A stretch of DNA of 38,122 nt from Gemmatimonadota bacterium (GCA_019347975.1 JAHWKI010000004.1:3879-42000); one strand, 5' to 3'. Positions 27,577-36,432 are shown, numbered from the stretch's first letter. A program made the numbers and translations. The notes: a model not told the origin generated them from the sequence alone.

Positions 27577-30245
27577 TGGGCATCGAGATGGCGGAAATCG
27601 GGGGGATGATGCCGGAGCTGGCGGGGATGGCGGTGCGCGGGGTGGTCCTGCTCGGGGTGGCGGGGCTGCTGACGCTGGGGCTGCGCCGATCGACGGCGGC
27701 GCTCCGCCACCTGGTGTGGACGGCGGCGCTGGCCGGTGTGCTGGCGCTCCCGGTGCTCGGCGCGGTGGTCCCGCGGATGGGTGTCGCGTTCCCCGTACTC
27801 CCGCCCGGCGCGTCGCCGGAAGTGGCGTCGGCTGCCACATCTCCGGCCGCCGCGGTCGACGCGGTCGACGCGGGTGTCGCGCCCCTCGGCGTCGGCGAGG
27901 GACAGGTGGTCGGCGCAGCGGGGGCGAGCACTGCGGCCCGGGGCGGAGCCGGGGGCCTGGCGGAGGGGCGCGGCGACGCCCCAGCCATGGCCGCGGCCAC
28001 GGGAGCGGGCCACGGCGGGGTGTCGGCCACCGCCGGGATCGAAGGGAGCGCGGGGGTCGCGGCGACGGCGGATTCGCGTTCGGTCGCCGCGTGGCTGGTC
28101 GGCCTCTGGATGGCCGGTGTGCTGGCGCTGCTGCTGCCGCTGACCGCGGGGTGGATAGGAGTCCGTCGGCTGGAGAAGCGGTCGGCGCCGTTCGGGGATT
28201 CGCGGGTCCGTCACCTGGGCACGCGCGCCGGGCTGCGGATCGACCTGAAGCGCGAGTTCCGGCTCCTGATGGGGCCGCCGGGGACGATGCCGATGACGTG
28301 GGGGATCCGGCGGCCGGTGGTGGTGCTTCCGCCGGAGGCCGCGCGGTGGCCGGCGTCGCGGCTGGAGGCGGTGCTGCTGCACGAGCTGGCGCACGTGAGG
28401 CGGCGCGACTGCCTGACGCAGCTACTGGCCGAGCTGGTCCGGGCGCTCCACTGGTTCGACCCGCTGGCGTGGGTGGCCGCGCGACGGCTGCGGGTGGAGC
28501 GGGAGCACGCGTGTGACGACGTGGCGCTGGCGGGCGGCGCCCGGCCGTCCAGCTACGCCGGGGAGCTGCTGGGGCTGGCGAGAGGATACCGCGCGTCACG
28601 GTCGACGACGCTCGCGGCGGTGGCGATGGCGCGCCCCGGGCAGCTTTCCGACCGGCTGCTGGCGGTGCTGGATGAAACGCGCCGCCGGGGCTCGATCGGC
28701 CGTGCCGCGATGGTGCGGACCGCGGGTGTCGTGGGCGCGCTGGCGCTGGTCCTCTCGGCGGCCGCACCGGCGGCTGAGGCCGGAGCGCCGCCGGGCGCGG
28801 CGGAGGCCCTCGGGGCCGTCGCCGGCCCGGACTCGCCCGAGGTCGAGGCGCGGTGGGTCTTCGCGGGCGAGCCCGCCCAGTCGGCGGCCACCCTCACGGA
28901 TCCGGGCACGACGGCCATGCCCGATCCGGCGCTCCTCCAGGACCCCAGCTGCTCCGCCGCCCGGGACGATTGGCAGAACGTGCAGCACCAGTCGAACGAC
29001 GACCATTCGACGATCCGGATGAGCCGCCCCGGCTGCGATCTGGAGGTGCTGCTCGAGGGCGATGTCACGCTCGACCTGGAGGGCATGGCGCTCAGCAGGC
29101 TGGGCCCGGACGCGCGCATCCGGATCGAGGAGGACGACGGGCGGACGGAACGGTATCTGGAGATCCGTCCGGGCCCGGGCGGCGCGCCGACGTACGAGTA
29201 CCGGGTGAACCGCCGGGAGGCGGCCTTCGACGGTCAGGCGCAGGCGTGGTACCGATCCGTGCTGCTCCAGCTCTTCCGGCGGTCCGGCTTCGCCGCGGAG
29301 GAGCGGGTCCGCGCCATACTCGCGCGCGGCGGCGTGGACGCGGTGCTCGCGGAGATGGACAACCTGGACTCGGACTTCGTGCAGGCGAAGTACTTCCGCG
29401 AGCTGGTGCGTCAGGCGGAGCTGAGCGAGGCGCAGTACCGGACCGTGATCCGGACGGCCGTCCGTCACGTGGAGTCGGACCACTACCTGTCGGAGATCCT
29501 CAGGGGGGTGGTGGAGCACCAGCCCCTTACCGCGCGGCTCCTCGACGATTACGTGGCCGCATCGCTGGCGCTGGGCTCCGACCACTACCGCACGGGCGCT
29601 CTGAAGGACGTGATCCGGTCGGGGCGGCTGAGCGGCGCGCAGGTCGCGGCGGTGCTGGAGTCCGCGGGCGAGATGAAGTCGGACCACTACAAGAGCGAGC
29701 TGCTCACGGATGTCGCGGACCGGTACGCGCTGGAGCCGGCGTTCCGCCCGGCGTACCTGCGGGCCGCGGCCGCCATGTCCTCGGACCACTACCGGACGCA
29801 AGTGCTGACGCGGCTCCTTCAGCGGCCGGACCTCTCGTCGGCCGAGCGGGCGGAGGTGGTCGCGGCGGCGGGGATGATCGGATCGGACCACTACCGGACG
29901 GAGGTCCTGCGCAAGGTGGCGGACCTCGGCCTGTCGGACCCGAACCTCCAGCGGGCGTACTTCCACGCGCTGAGGGGGATCGAGTCGGACCATTACGCGC
30001 TGCAGGCGCTGCGCGGGCTGGTGTCGCAGGAGCGGCTGCCCGCGGACCTGCTGCGTGCAGTGCTGGATGCCGCGCCCGAGATGGACTCGGACCACTACCT
30101 GTCGCAGCTGCTCGTGGAGATCGCCGGCCGGTTCGCCCTGGACGGCGCCACCCGCGAGGCGTTCCTCCGCGCCATGGATGGCATCGAGTCCCGGCACTAC
30201 CGCGGCCAGGTGGCGGACGCGCTGCTCCGGGCGGAGCGGCCGTGA
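27576..30245 (+). CDS. M56-family (BlaR1-like) integral membrane metallopeptidase with C-terminal 34-aa 'SDHY' repeats
   Basis: LEAVLLHELAHVRRRDCLTQLLAELVRALHWFDPLAWVAARRLRVEREHACDDVAL (HExxH and EREHACDD); TM near residue 380; start overlaps blaI stop (TGATG). Confidence 0.93.
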   Translation: MGIEMAEIGGMMPELAGMAVRGVVLLGVAGLLTLGLRRSTAALRHLVWTAALAGVLALPVLGAVVPRMGVAFPVLPPGASPEVASAATSPAAAVDAVDAGVAPLGVGEGQVVGAAGASTAARGGAGGLAEGRGDAPAMAAATGAGHGGVSATAGIEGSAGVAATADSRSVAAWLVGLWMAGVLALLLPLTAGWIGVRRLEKRSAPFGDSRVRHLGTRAGLRIDLKREFRLLMGPPGTMPMTWGIRRPVVVLPPEAARWPASRLEAVLLHELAHVRRRDCLTQLLAELVRALHWFDPLAWVAARRLRVEREHACDDVALAGGARPSSYAGELLGLARGYRASRSTTLAAVAMARPGQLSDRLLAVLDETRRRGSIGRAAMVRTAGVVGALALVLSAAAPAAEAGAPPGAAEALGAVAGPDSPEVEARWVFAGEPAQSAATLTDPGTTAMPDPALLQDPSCSAARDDWQNVQHQSNDDHSTIRMSRPGCDLEVLLEGDVTLDLEGMALSRLGPDARIRIEEDDGRTERYLEIRPGPGGAPTYEYRVNRREAAFDGQAQAWYRSVLLQLFRRSGFAAEERVRAILARGGVDAVLAEMDNLDSDFVQAKYFRELVRQAELSEAQYRTVIRTAVRHVESDHYLSEILRGVVEHQPLTARLLDDYVAASLALGSDHYRTGALKDVIRSGRLSGAQVAAVLESAGEMKSDHYKSELLTDVADRYALEPAFRPAYLRAAAAMSSDHYRTQVLTRLLQRPDLSSAERAEVVAAAGMIGSDHYRTEVLRKVADLGLSDPNLQRAYFHALRGIESDHYALQALRGLVSQERLPADLLRAVLDAAPEMDSDHYLSQLLVEIAGRFALDGATREAFLRAMDGIESRHYRGQVADALLRAERP
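29370..30242 (+). repeat. Intragenic run of SDHY repeats, 34 aa (102 nt) period
   Basis: SDHY codons start at 29475, 29577, 29679, 29781, 29883, 29985, 30087 and SRHY at 30189: constant 102-nt spacing; a degenerate SDF copy starts at 29370. Confidence 0.95.
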
Positions 30246-30308
30246 GATCGCCGCCCCGGATCACCCGGACCTTGACGGCGCGCACGGTCCGAGCGCATCA
30301 TTGAGGCC

Positions 30309-30392
30309 ATGACCCAGCGCGTCAGCCGTTTCTACGCCTATCGCTTTTATGCGCCCCGCGACGCGGGCCGTGAGCGGAGGCGTATGCGCTGA
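30309..30392 (+). CDS. Leader peptide, Phe/Tyr-rich (attenuator)
   Basis: Manual translation: MTQRVSRFYAYRFYAPRDAGRERRRMR*; five aromatic codons in seven (FYAYRFY); followed by an intrinsic terminator before aroF. Too short for the ORF track. Confidence 0.82.
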   Translation: MTQRVSRFYAYRFYAPRDAGRERRRMR

Positions 30393-30418
30393 TCGAAGCG
30401 CGACGAACCTGGCGCACG

Positions 30419-30453
30419 GCGGCCCGCGGACCTTCCGCGGGCCGCTTTTTTTT
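30419..30453 (+). terminator. Intrinsic terminator / attenuator
   Basis: GCGGCCCGCGG (30419-30429) ACCTT CCGCGGGCCGC (30435-30445) followed by TTTTTTTT (30446-30453). Confidence 0.95.
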
Positions 30454-30473
30454 CATCCTGTACGAAGCGAGCA

Positions 30474-31520
30474 ATGATCATCGTGACAAAGCCTGGCATC
30501 ACCGAGCCCGAGCTGGAGCGCATCCGAGAGCGGGTGGAGGCGGCGGGGCTCCGGACCCACCTGTCCCGCGGCGAGCAGCGGGTGATCGTGGGGTGCATCG
30601 GCGACGAGGCCGCCCTGCGGGAAGTTCCCCTCCTGAGCCTGCCGGGTGTCGAGTCCGTGACGCCCGTCCTGAAGCCGTACAAGCTGGCCGCCCGGGAGTT
30701 CGCGGCCGCCCCGACCCGCGTCCGCGTCGGTGACGCCGTGGGAACCACCATCGGCGGCCGGGACCTCGTCGTGATCGCCGGGCCGTGCTCGGTGGAGGGG
30801 GAGCCCATGCTGCTCGAGAGCGCCCGCCGCGCCGCCGCCGCCGGCGCCCGGGTCCTCCGGGGCGGCGCCTTCAAGCCGCGCACCTCGCCGTACGCATTCC
30901 GGGGACTCGAGGAGGAGGGGCTCCGGCTCCTGTCTCGCGCCCGGGCGGCGACCGGCCTGCCGGTGGTCACGGAGGTCATGGACACCCGGCACGTCGAGCT
31001 CGTGGCGGAGCACGCCGACGTCCTGCAGGTCGGCGCGCGCAACATGCAGAACTTCGCGCTCCTGTCCGAGCTCGGCCGCGTGCGCAGGCCGGTGCTCCTG
31101 AAGCGCGGCCTCTCCGCCACCATAACCGAGCTGCTCATGGCCGCCGAGTACATCATGGCGCTGGGGAACGGGGACGTGATCCTCTGCGAACGGGGGATCC
31201 GGACGTTCGAGACCGCGACCCGCAACACGCTGGACGTGGCGGCGATCCCGGTCCTGAAGCGCGAGACCCACCTCCCGGTCATCGTGGACCCGAGCCACGC
31301 GGCCGGTCGCGCCGACCTGGTCGCGCCGCTGGCGTTCGCCGCCATCGCCGCCGGAGCGGACGGTCTGATGGTCGAGATCCACCCCGACCCCCGCACCGCC
31401 CTCTCCGACGGGGACCAGTCCCTCGACCTCGACGCGTTCGATACCCTCATGGCCGACCTGGTGCCGTTCGCCGCGGCCGTCGGACGCGGGCTCCCGGCCC
31501 CGGCACGGGCGGTGGCTTGA
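30474..31520 (+). CDS. aroF: 3-deoxy-7-phosphoheptulonate (DAHP) synthase with N-terminal ferredoxin-like domain
   Basis: MIIVTKPGITEPELERIRERVEAAGLRTHLSRGEQRVIVGCIGD...VIAGPCSVEGEPMLLESARRAAAAGARVLRGGAFKPRTSPYAFRGLEEEGLRLL...DPSHAAGRADLVAPLA. Confidence 0.96.
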   Translation: MIIVTKPGITEPELERIRERVEAAGLRTHLSRGEQRVIVGCIGDEAALREVPLLSLPGVESVTPVLKPYKLAAREFAAAPTRVRVGDAVGTTIGGRDLVVIAGPCSVEGEPMLLESARRAAAAGARVLRGGAFKPRTSPYAFRGLEEEGLRLLSRARAATGLPVVTEVMDTRHVELVAEHADVLQVGARNMQNFALLSELGRVRRPVLLKRGLSATITELLMAAEYIMALGNGDVILCERGIRTFETATRNTLDVAAIPVLKRETHLPVIVDPSHAAGRADLVAPLAFAAIAAGADGLMVEIHPDPRTALSDGDQSLDLDAFDTLMADLVPFAAAVGRGLPAPARAVA

Positions 31521-31789
31521 CCCGGTCGATCGAAGCGCTCCGCCGGGAGGTGGAGCGGGTCGACCGTGAGATCGTGAGGCTCGTCGCCGAGCGGGTCGCG
31601 CTCGCGCGGGAGATCGGCGCCGCGAAGCAGGCGCAGGACCGCGCGCCGCTGGACGCCGGCCGGGAGGCGGCGGTCGTGCGGAACGGCGCCGCCCTCGGAC
31701 GCGAGGCCGGGCTCGACCCCGAGGACGCCCGGGACCTCTTCTGGCTGCTGATCGGAATCTGCCGCCGGGCGCAGGTAGAAAACGCGTGA
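31517..31789 (+). CDS. Chorismate mutase (AroQ/type II)
   Basis: TTG start: LTRSIEALRREVERVDREIVRLVAERVALAREIGAAKQAQDRAPLDAGREAAVVRNGAALGREAGLDPEDARDLFWLLIGICRRAQ; 4-nt overlaps on both sides. Confidence 0.88.
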   Translation: MTRSIEALRREVERVDREIVRLVAERVALAREIGAAKQAQDRAPLDAGREAAVVRNGAALGREAGLDPEDARDLFWLLIGICRRAQVENA

Positions 31790-32640
31790 GCGGCGGCGCC
31801 GACACCGCCCCGGGTGCATTCGCGATCGTGGGGCTGGGGCTCATCGGCGGCTCCATGGCCCGCGACCTCGCGGCCGTGGGCGTTCCCGTGGTGGGGGTGG
31901 ACCGCGACCCCCACGCCCGGGCCGCGGCCAGCGCCGCGGGCGTGCTGCGGCAGGCGCTCGGTCCCGAGGAGCCGCTCCCGACCGACGTCGAGGTCGTCGT
32001 GCTCGCCCTTCCGGTGCCGGCGATCCCCGGCGCCGTCCGAAGCATGGCGGCCAAACCGGCGGCCGGTGAGCGCGCCCCGGTCATCACGGACGTCGGGAGC
32101 ACCAAGCGGTCCGCTCTGGCCGCCGCGGCGGAGGCGGGTCTCGCGCACCGGTTCGTCGGCTGCCACCCCATGGCCGGAGACCACAGGAGCGGCTGGGCGG
32201 CCTCGCGAGGCGGTCTCTTCAAGGACGCGCGGGTGTGGATCTGCGCCGGCGCCGCCTCGCCCGAAGCCGTGGCCCGCGTCGCTGCCCTCTGGACGGCGCT
32301 GGGAGCCCGGCCGGAGCCCATCGACGCGGCGACCCACGACCGTCTGGTCGGCCTGTCGAGCCACCTGCCGCAGGCCGTCGCCTCCGCGCTCGCGGGGGCG
32401 CTCCGAGACCGGCGGGTCGCGCGCGACGCGCTGGGGCGCGGCGGCGCGGACACGACGCGCCTCGCGGCCAGCGACCCCGACCTGTGGGCGGGAATCCTCC
32501 TGGACAACGCGGACGAGATCGTGTTGGGGCTGGAGACGATCGAGAGCCGCCTCCTCGACCTCGGGGAGGCACTCCGCCGCGGGGACGCGGCCGCGGTCAC
32601 CAGCTGGCTCCGCCACGCCGCGGAGTGGGCGGCTCGCTAG
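31786..32640 (+). CDS. tyrA: Prephenate dehydrogenase
   Basis: GTG start; FAIVGLGLIGGSMARDLAAVGVPVVGVDRDP...ITDVGSTKRSALAAAAE...RFVGCHPMAGDHRSGWAASRGGLFKDARVWI. Confidence 0.93.
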   Translation: MSGGADTAPGAFAIVGLGLIGGSMARDLAAVGVPVVGVDRDPHARAAASAAGVLRQALGPEEPLPTDVEVVVLALPVPAIPGAVRSMAAKPAAGERAPVITDVGSTKRSALAAAAEAGLAHRFVGCHPMAGDHRSGWAASRGGLFKDARVWICAGAASPEAVARVAALWTALGARPEPIDAATHDRLVGLSSHLPQAVASALAGALRDRRVARDALGRGGADTTRLAASDPDLWAGILLDNADEIVLGLETIESRLLDLGEALRRGDAAAVTSWLRHAAEWAAR

Positions 32641-33143
32641 GCGGCCAGGATCCGGCGCAGCGGCTCGAGGGCCGGGTCGTCGTAATCCAGGACGCGCTCT
32701 TCGGGCAGCGGATCCGTCGGGTGCTCCCGGGTGACGTCCGCCATGACGCCGCGGAGCAGCACGGGCTCGCCGTCCTCGTCGGCCACCACGCGCACGATGT
32801 CCTTGAGCCAGAGCCGGCGGCCGTCCGTGGTGACGGCGCGGTAGAGGAACGCGTGGTTCCGGCTGTCCTTCGTGGCCGTGAGGCAGAAGGTGGTGCACCA
32901 GTCCCGATCCCTGTGGTCGACCAGCACCTCCTGCCAGAAACCGGGCTCCGTCCACCGCTCCAGGGGATAGCCGAAGATCCGCTCCGCGCGCTCGCTGACG
33001 TACGTGAAGGTCCAGGTCTTCGGGTCCATTTCCCACACGACGCTGTCGAGGTCCTGCAGCGCCTCGACGAAGCGCTGCTGAGTGTTTCCGCCGGGAACGA
33101 CGGGTTCTCCGGAGCCGCGGTCCGGACTCGGGTTGCTGCGCAT
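32637..33143 (-). CDS. PAS domain protein
   Basis: DLDSVVWEMDPKTWTFTYVSERAERIFGYPLERWTEPGFWQEVLVDHRDRDWCTTFC...YRAVTTDGRRLWLKDIVRVVADEDGEPVLLRGVMADVT (PAS fold + PAC). Confidence 0.83.
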   Translation of the reverse strand: MRSNPSPDRGSGEPVVPGGNTQQRFVEALQDLDSVVWEMDPKTWTFTYVSERAERIFGYPLERWTEPGFWQEVLVDHRDRDWCTTFCLTATKDSRNHAFLYRAVTTDGRRLWLKDIVRVVADEDGEPVLLRGVMADVTREHPTDPLPEERVLDYDDPALEPLRRILAA

Positions 33144-33289
33144 CAGTCGTAGCTCTAAGTCGTTGCGTCGCAGGGTTCTGGGACAGGGTTCTCGGCGGTG
33201 GAAGGAGCAAGAACTCGGCCACTCAGCCGCCCGGCGCGCGCCCCGGAGCGGGGGCCGGGTGGCGACCGGTCGCGGTCTTCGACGCGGCT

Positions 33290-33625
33290 CTATTTCTTCG
33301 CCCGTCGCGCCACGGCCACGGCATCGGCCACCCACGCCTCCAGCTCGGTGGGCTCCTCGAGAACCTCCCCGGGCAACTGCCAGTACCCGCGCATGGGGCG
33401 GGCCGGGTCGTCGTAGGGCAGGAAGGGCCCCATGCCGCGCGCCTCGAACGCCGGACGGGTCTCGTCGTCGACCTTGAAGTACAGGAGGTCGTCGGCCATG
33501 ATCGCGAAGAAGAGCCCCTCGGCGTACACGCCGACGCCGCCGAACATGGCGCGGTGTGTGATGGTGGCGCGGCTGGCGCGGCGGAGCTGTTCGAGGACGA
33601 AGTCGCGAAAATCTGTGGTGACCAT
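33290..33625 (-). CDS. TfoX/Sxy N-terminal domain protein
   Basis: TTDFRDFVLEQLRRASRATITHRAMFGGVGVYAEGLFFAIMADDLLYFKVDDETRPAFEARGMGPF. Confidence 0.9.
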   Translation of the reverse strand: MVTTDFRDFVLEQLRRASRATITHRAMFGGVGVYAEGLFFAIMADDLLYFKVDDETRPAFEARGMGPFLPYDDPARPMRGYWQLPGEVLEEPTELEAWVADAVAVARRAKK

Positions 33626-33703
33626 ACCGGCCTTTCCCCATTCGGCTCAAGGTTTTCGCGCCGCCCTTCACAAGCCGCGTCCGTGCGCGCAATTTCCTGC
33701 ACA

Positions 33704-34801
33704 ATGACCGATGAGCGCCAGGGCCCGACGTCGGGCGGAGGGAAGCCGGGCTCGCGGCCGCCGGCGTCGCGCCGCGGTCGCCGCGGGCTGGCGACGCGTC
33801 CGAGGCATCCGGACCGGCCCTGCCTGAACTGCGGCGATCCCACGCCGGGGGAGTACTGCCCGAGGTGCGGGCAGCGGAAGGTGGACGTCCAGGTCTCGGT
33901 CCGGGCGATGCTGATGGACGTGCTGGAGGACCAGTTCATCGTCGGCCATCGGCTTCCGCGGACGCTGAAGGCGCTCCTGCTCCACCCGGGCTTCCTGACG
34001 ACCGAGCACCTCAACGGGCGGATCGTGCGCTACATCGCGCCGTTCCGGCTGTACCTGGTGAGCAGCCTGCTGTTCTTCCTGCTCCTGTCGCTCACGGGGC
34101 TGCAGATGATCGAGCGGGAGTTCGGGACCGGTGACCGGGTGCGTGGTGCCGCCGCCGACTCCACGGCGCTGGCCCGGGTCGACTCGCTGCTCGCGGACAC
34201 CACGCTCGCCGAAGGGATGCGGCCGGCGCTCGCCATCGGGAGGGACACCCTTCTGAGCCGGCTGGCCCGCGCGGACTCCATCGTGGTCACGCGGCGGGCG
34301 GATCGGGGGAACTGGGCGGCGAACGCCACGGTCAACACCCCGTTCCCGCAGGTGGACACCATCCTGAAGGAGCGGCTGCTGACGCTGGGCGCCATGGAGC
34401 CGCAGGACGCCGTCCGGACCGTGGCCCGGGAGTTCCTCGGCTACGTCCCGACCGTGATGTTCATCCTGCTGCCCATCTTCGGGCTGGTCCTGAAGCTCCT
34501 CTACATCAGGCGGCGCCGGTACTACGCGGAGCACTTCGTCTTCCTGCTGCACACCCACGCCTTCGTATTCGCCATCTTCTCGGTGCTGCTGATCCTCCGG
34601 GAGCTGGAGTGGCTGAACGGCTGGCTGGTGACCGGGCTGCTCGGCTGGACCGTCGTATACGTCTACCTGGCCCTGAAGCGGGTCTACGGTCAGGGCTGGC
34701 TCAAGACCTTCCTCAAGTACTGGGTGCTCGGCTGGACGTATTTCTGGATCCTGGCGGTCACGATCCCGGTGGCGGTGATCGGCACGGTGCTGCTGCTCTG
34801 A
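33704..34801 (+). CDS. DUF3667 membrane protein with N-terminal zinc ribbon
   Basis: CLNCGDPTPGEYCPRCGQRKVDVQVSVRAMLMDVLEDQF...LPRTLKALLLHPGFLTTEHLNGRIVRYIAPFRLYLVSSLLFFLLLS. Confidence 0.88.
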   Translation: MTDERQGPTSGGGKPGSRPPASRRGRRGLATRPRHPDRPCLNCGDPTPGEYCPRCGQRKVDVQVSVRAMLMDVLEDQFIVGHRLPRTLKALLLHPGFLTTEHLNGRIVRYIAPFRLYLVSSLLFFLLLSLTGLQMIEREFGTGDRVRGAAADSTALARVDSLLADTTLAEGMRPALAIGRDTLLSRLARADSIVVTRRADRGNWAANATVNTPFPQVDTILKERLLTLGAMEPQDAVRTVAREFLGYVPTVMFILLPIFGLVLKLLYIRRRRYYAEHFVFLLHTHAFVFAIFSVLLILRELEWLNGWLVTGLLGWTVVYVYLALKRVYGQGWLKTFLKYWVLGWTYFWILAVTIPVAVIGTVLLL

Positions 34802-34820
34802 GCGCGGCGGGGCGCTCCGG

Positions 34821-35960
34821 CTAGCCGCGGCGCAGGTCCTTCAGCGCATAGCGCGTATCCCGCCATTCGATCCCGCCCGACCGGAGCGTGGACCACGTGG
34901 CGCTCCACACGATCCAGAGCAGGAATAGCGATCCCAGGGGGTAGGTGAAGGCGACCCAGCGCGCGATGCCGTGGGCGCGCGCTGCGTCCCAGGTGCTCAG
35001 GACGCCGATCAGCACGATGGCGATGTTCAGCCGCAGCACCATCCCGTCGGTGAGCGCCAGCGCCGCCACGGGCCAGAACACGAAGATGATGGGCAGGATC
35101 GTGCCCGCGACCACCGGGGCCAGCCGATAGTCCAGCACCGCGAAGGAGTTCTTCCGGAGCCCGCGTGCCATGGCGCGAAGGGATGCGTACCAGTCGACGA
35201 GCACGGTGTAGCGGCCGATCGCCGCGGCCTGGCGATGCCCGGCCTCCTTGAGGCGCCGGCCCAGACGGACGTCGTCATCGGGGCGGAGCGCCACCGAGGC
35301 GTGACCGCCGATGGCGCGGTACGACTCCGCCCGGATCAGGTTGAACGCGCCGATCCCGATGTGGTGGCGGCTCTTCGGGTCCCGCGCCTTCCACGGCTTG
35401 AAGAAGGTGCCGAAGAGGACGAGGAACACGGCCAGCGTCATGGTAGCCCAGGGCCCGCCTACACGGATCCTCGGTGCGACCGCCAGGTGGTCGAGACCCT
35501 GCCGCTCCAGGAGACCCACGGCCCTCGCCAGCGCGTCCGGGCGCATCATGACGTCCGCGTCCGTGAACAGGAGGAGCTCGCCCCGGGCGACCTCGGCGCC
35601 CCGCTGCAGCGCGTGGTTCTTCCCCAGCCAGCCGACGGGCAGCCGATCGACGTGGAGGACCCGGAGCGGCGGTCGCCCGTACCCTGCCCTGGCGGCGCGC
35701 TCGGACTCGCGGCGCCAGCGGTCGGCCGTGCGGTCGAGAATGGCGGCGGTCCGATCGGTGGATCGGTCGTCGACGACGATCACCTCGAAGTCCGGGTAGT
35801 CCTGCGCCAGCATGGTCCCGACCGCGGCCTCCAGCTGCCGCTCCTCGTTGCGGGCGGGCACGATGATGGAGACCGAGCGGGCCATCTCCGGGGCCACGGG
35901 GGCGCTCCCCTTGAGCGTCGGGAGCGAGCGGAGCCCGAACGCGGCCTGGAACGCGAGCAC
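34821..35960 (-). CDS. Family 2 glycosyltransferase, membrane (HpnB/CrtQ-like); true start may lie upstream at a non-ATG codon
   Basis: VSIIVPARNEERQLEAAVGTMLAQDYPDFEVIVVDDRSTDRTAAIL...LLFTDADVMMRPDAL...RPDDDVRLGRRLKEAGHRQ; C-terminal TM helices. Frame remains open upstream with a TM-like HVFLLVLATATLLGSLVLAFQ. Confidence 0.88.
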   Translation of the reverse strand: MLAFQAAFGLRSLPTLKGSAPVAPEMARSVSIIVPARNEERQLEAAVGTMLAQDYPDFEVIVVDDRSTDRTAAILDRTADRWRRESERAARAGYGRPPLRVLHVDRLPVGWLGKNHALQRGAEVARGELLLFTDADVMMRPDALARAVGLLERQGLDHLAVAPRIRVGGPWATMTLAVFLVLFGTFFKPWKARDPKSRHHIGIGAFNLIRAESYRAIGGHASVALRPDDDVRLGRRLKEAGHRQAAAIGRYTVLVDWYASLRAMARGLRKNSFAVLDYRLAPVVAGTILPIIFVFWPVAALALTDGMVLRLNIAIVLIGVLSTWDAARAHGIARWVAFTYPLGSLFLLWIVWSATWSTLRSGGIEWRDTRYALKDLRRG

Positions 35961-36033
35961 GAGGCTGCCCAGGAGGGTGGCGGTCGCGAGGACCAGGAGG
36001 AAAACGTGAATGGGTGCTGCTTTCCGCCGTCGC

Positions 36034-36432
36034 TTACGGCTCCCCGGGCCGGCGCGCGCGCCGGCCCACGGCGGATCCGTGGAGCAGCAGCAGCGCGCCG
36101 AAGATGAGAACGCCGGAAGGGTAGACGATCCACCAGTCCTGGAACAGCTCCCTGCCGCCGACGATCCCCGCCGTCGCCAGGTCCCAGACCAGCGTCCAGC
36201 CGAGCAGCCAGGGGAGCAGCTTCCGCCACGACCGTACGACCTCGCCGGCGGACCGGATCTTCATGGCGGGGAACCAGAAGCCCAGGGCGAGGACCGCGGC
36301 GTGAACGGCGTAGACGGGTGGGAATGCGGTCAGGTCCCCCGGGCTCGCCAGGAAGTAGAGGCCGAGGAGCGTGGCGCCGAGGATCGAGGCGGCGACAGCG
36401 CGAGGTCCGCGCTTCCGGGCCAGCTCGATCAC
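36034..36432 (-). CDS. Small membrane protein of unknown function
   Basis: GTG start VIELARKRGPRAVAASILGATLLGLYFLASPGDLTAFPPVYAVHAAVLALGFWFPAMKI...; overlaps the upstream GT2 stop by 4 nt. Confidence 0.7.
   Translation of the reverse strand: MIELARKRGPRAVAASILGATLLGLYFLASPGDLTAFPPVYAVHAAVLALGFWFPAMKIRSAGEVVRSWRKLLPWLLGWTLVWDLATAGIVGGRELFQDWWIVYPSGVLIFGALLLLHGSAVGRRARRPGEP

Noticed and set aside
27127-30197. Long minus-strand ORFs (27127..28767, 28596..30197) antisense to the BlaI/M56 genes
   Set aside because: Low-complexity Pro/Arg/Ala translations; repeats in the second ORF only mirror the SDHY repeats on the plus strand.
29370-30242. SDHY repeats as TPR or HEAT domains
   Set aside because: Length equals TPR but the TPR consensus residues are missing; left as an unnamed helical repeat pending profile search.
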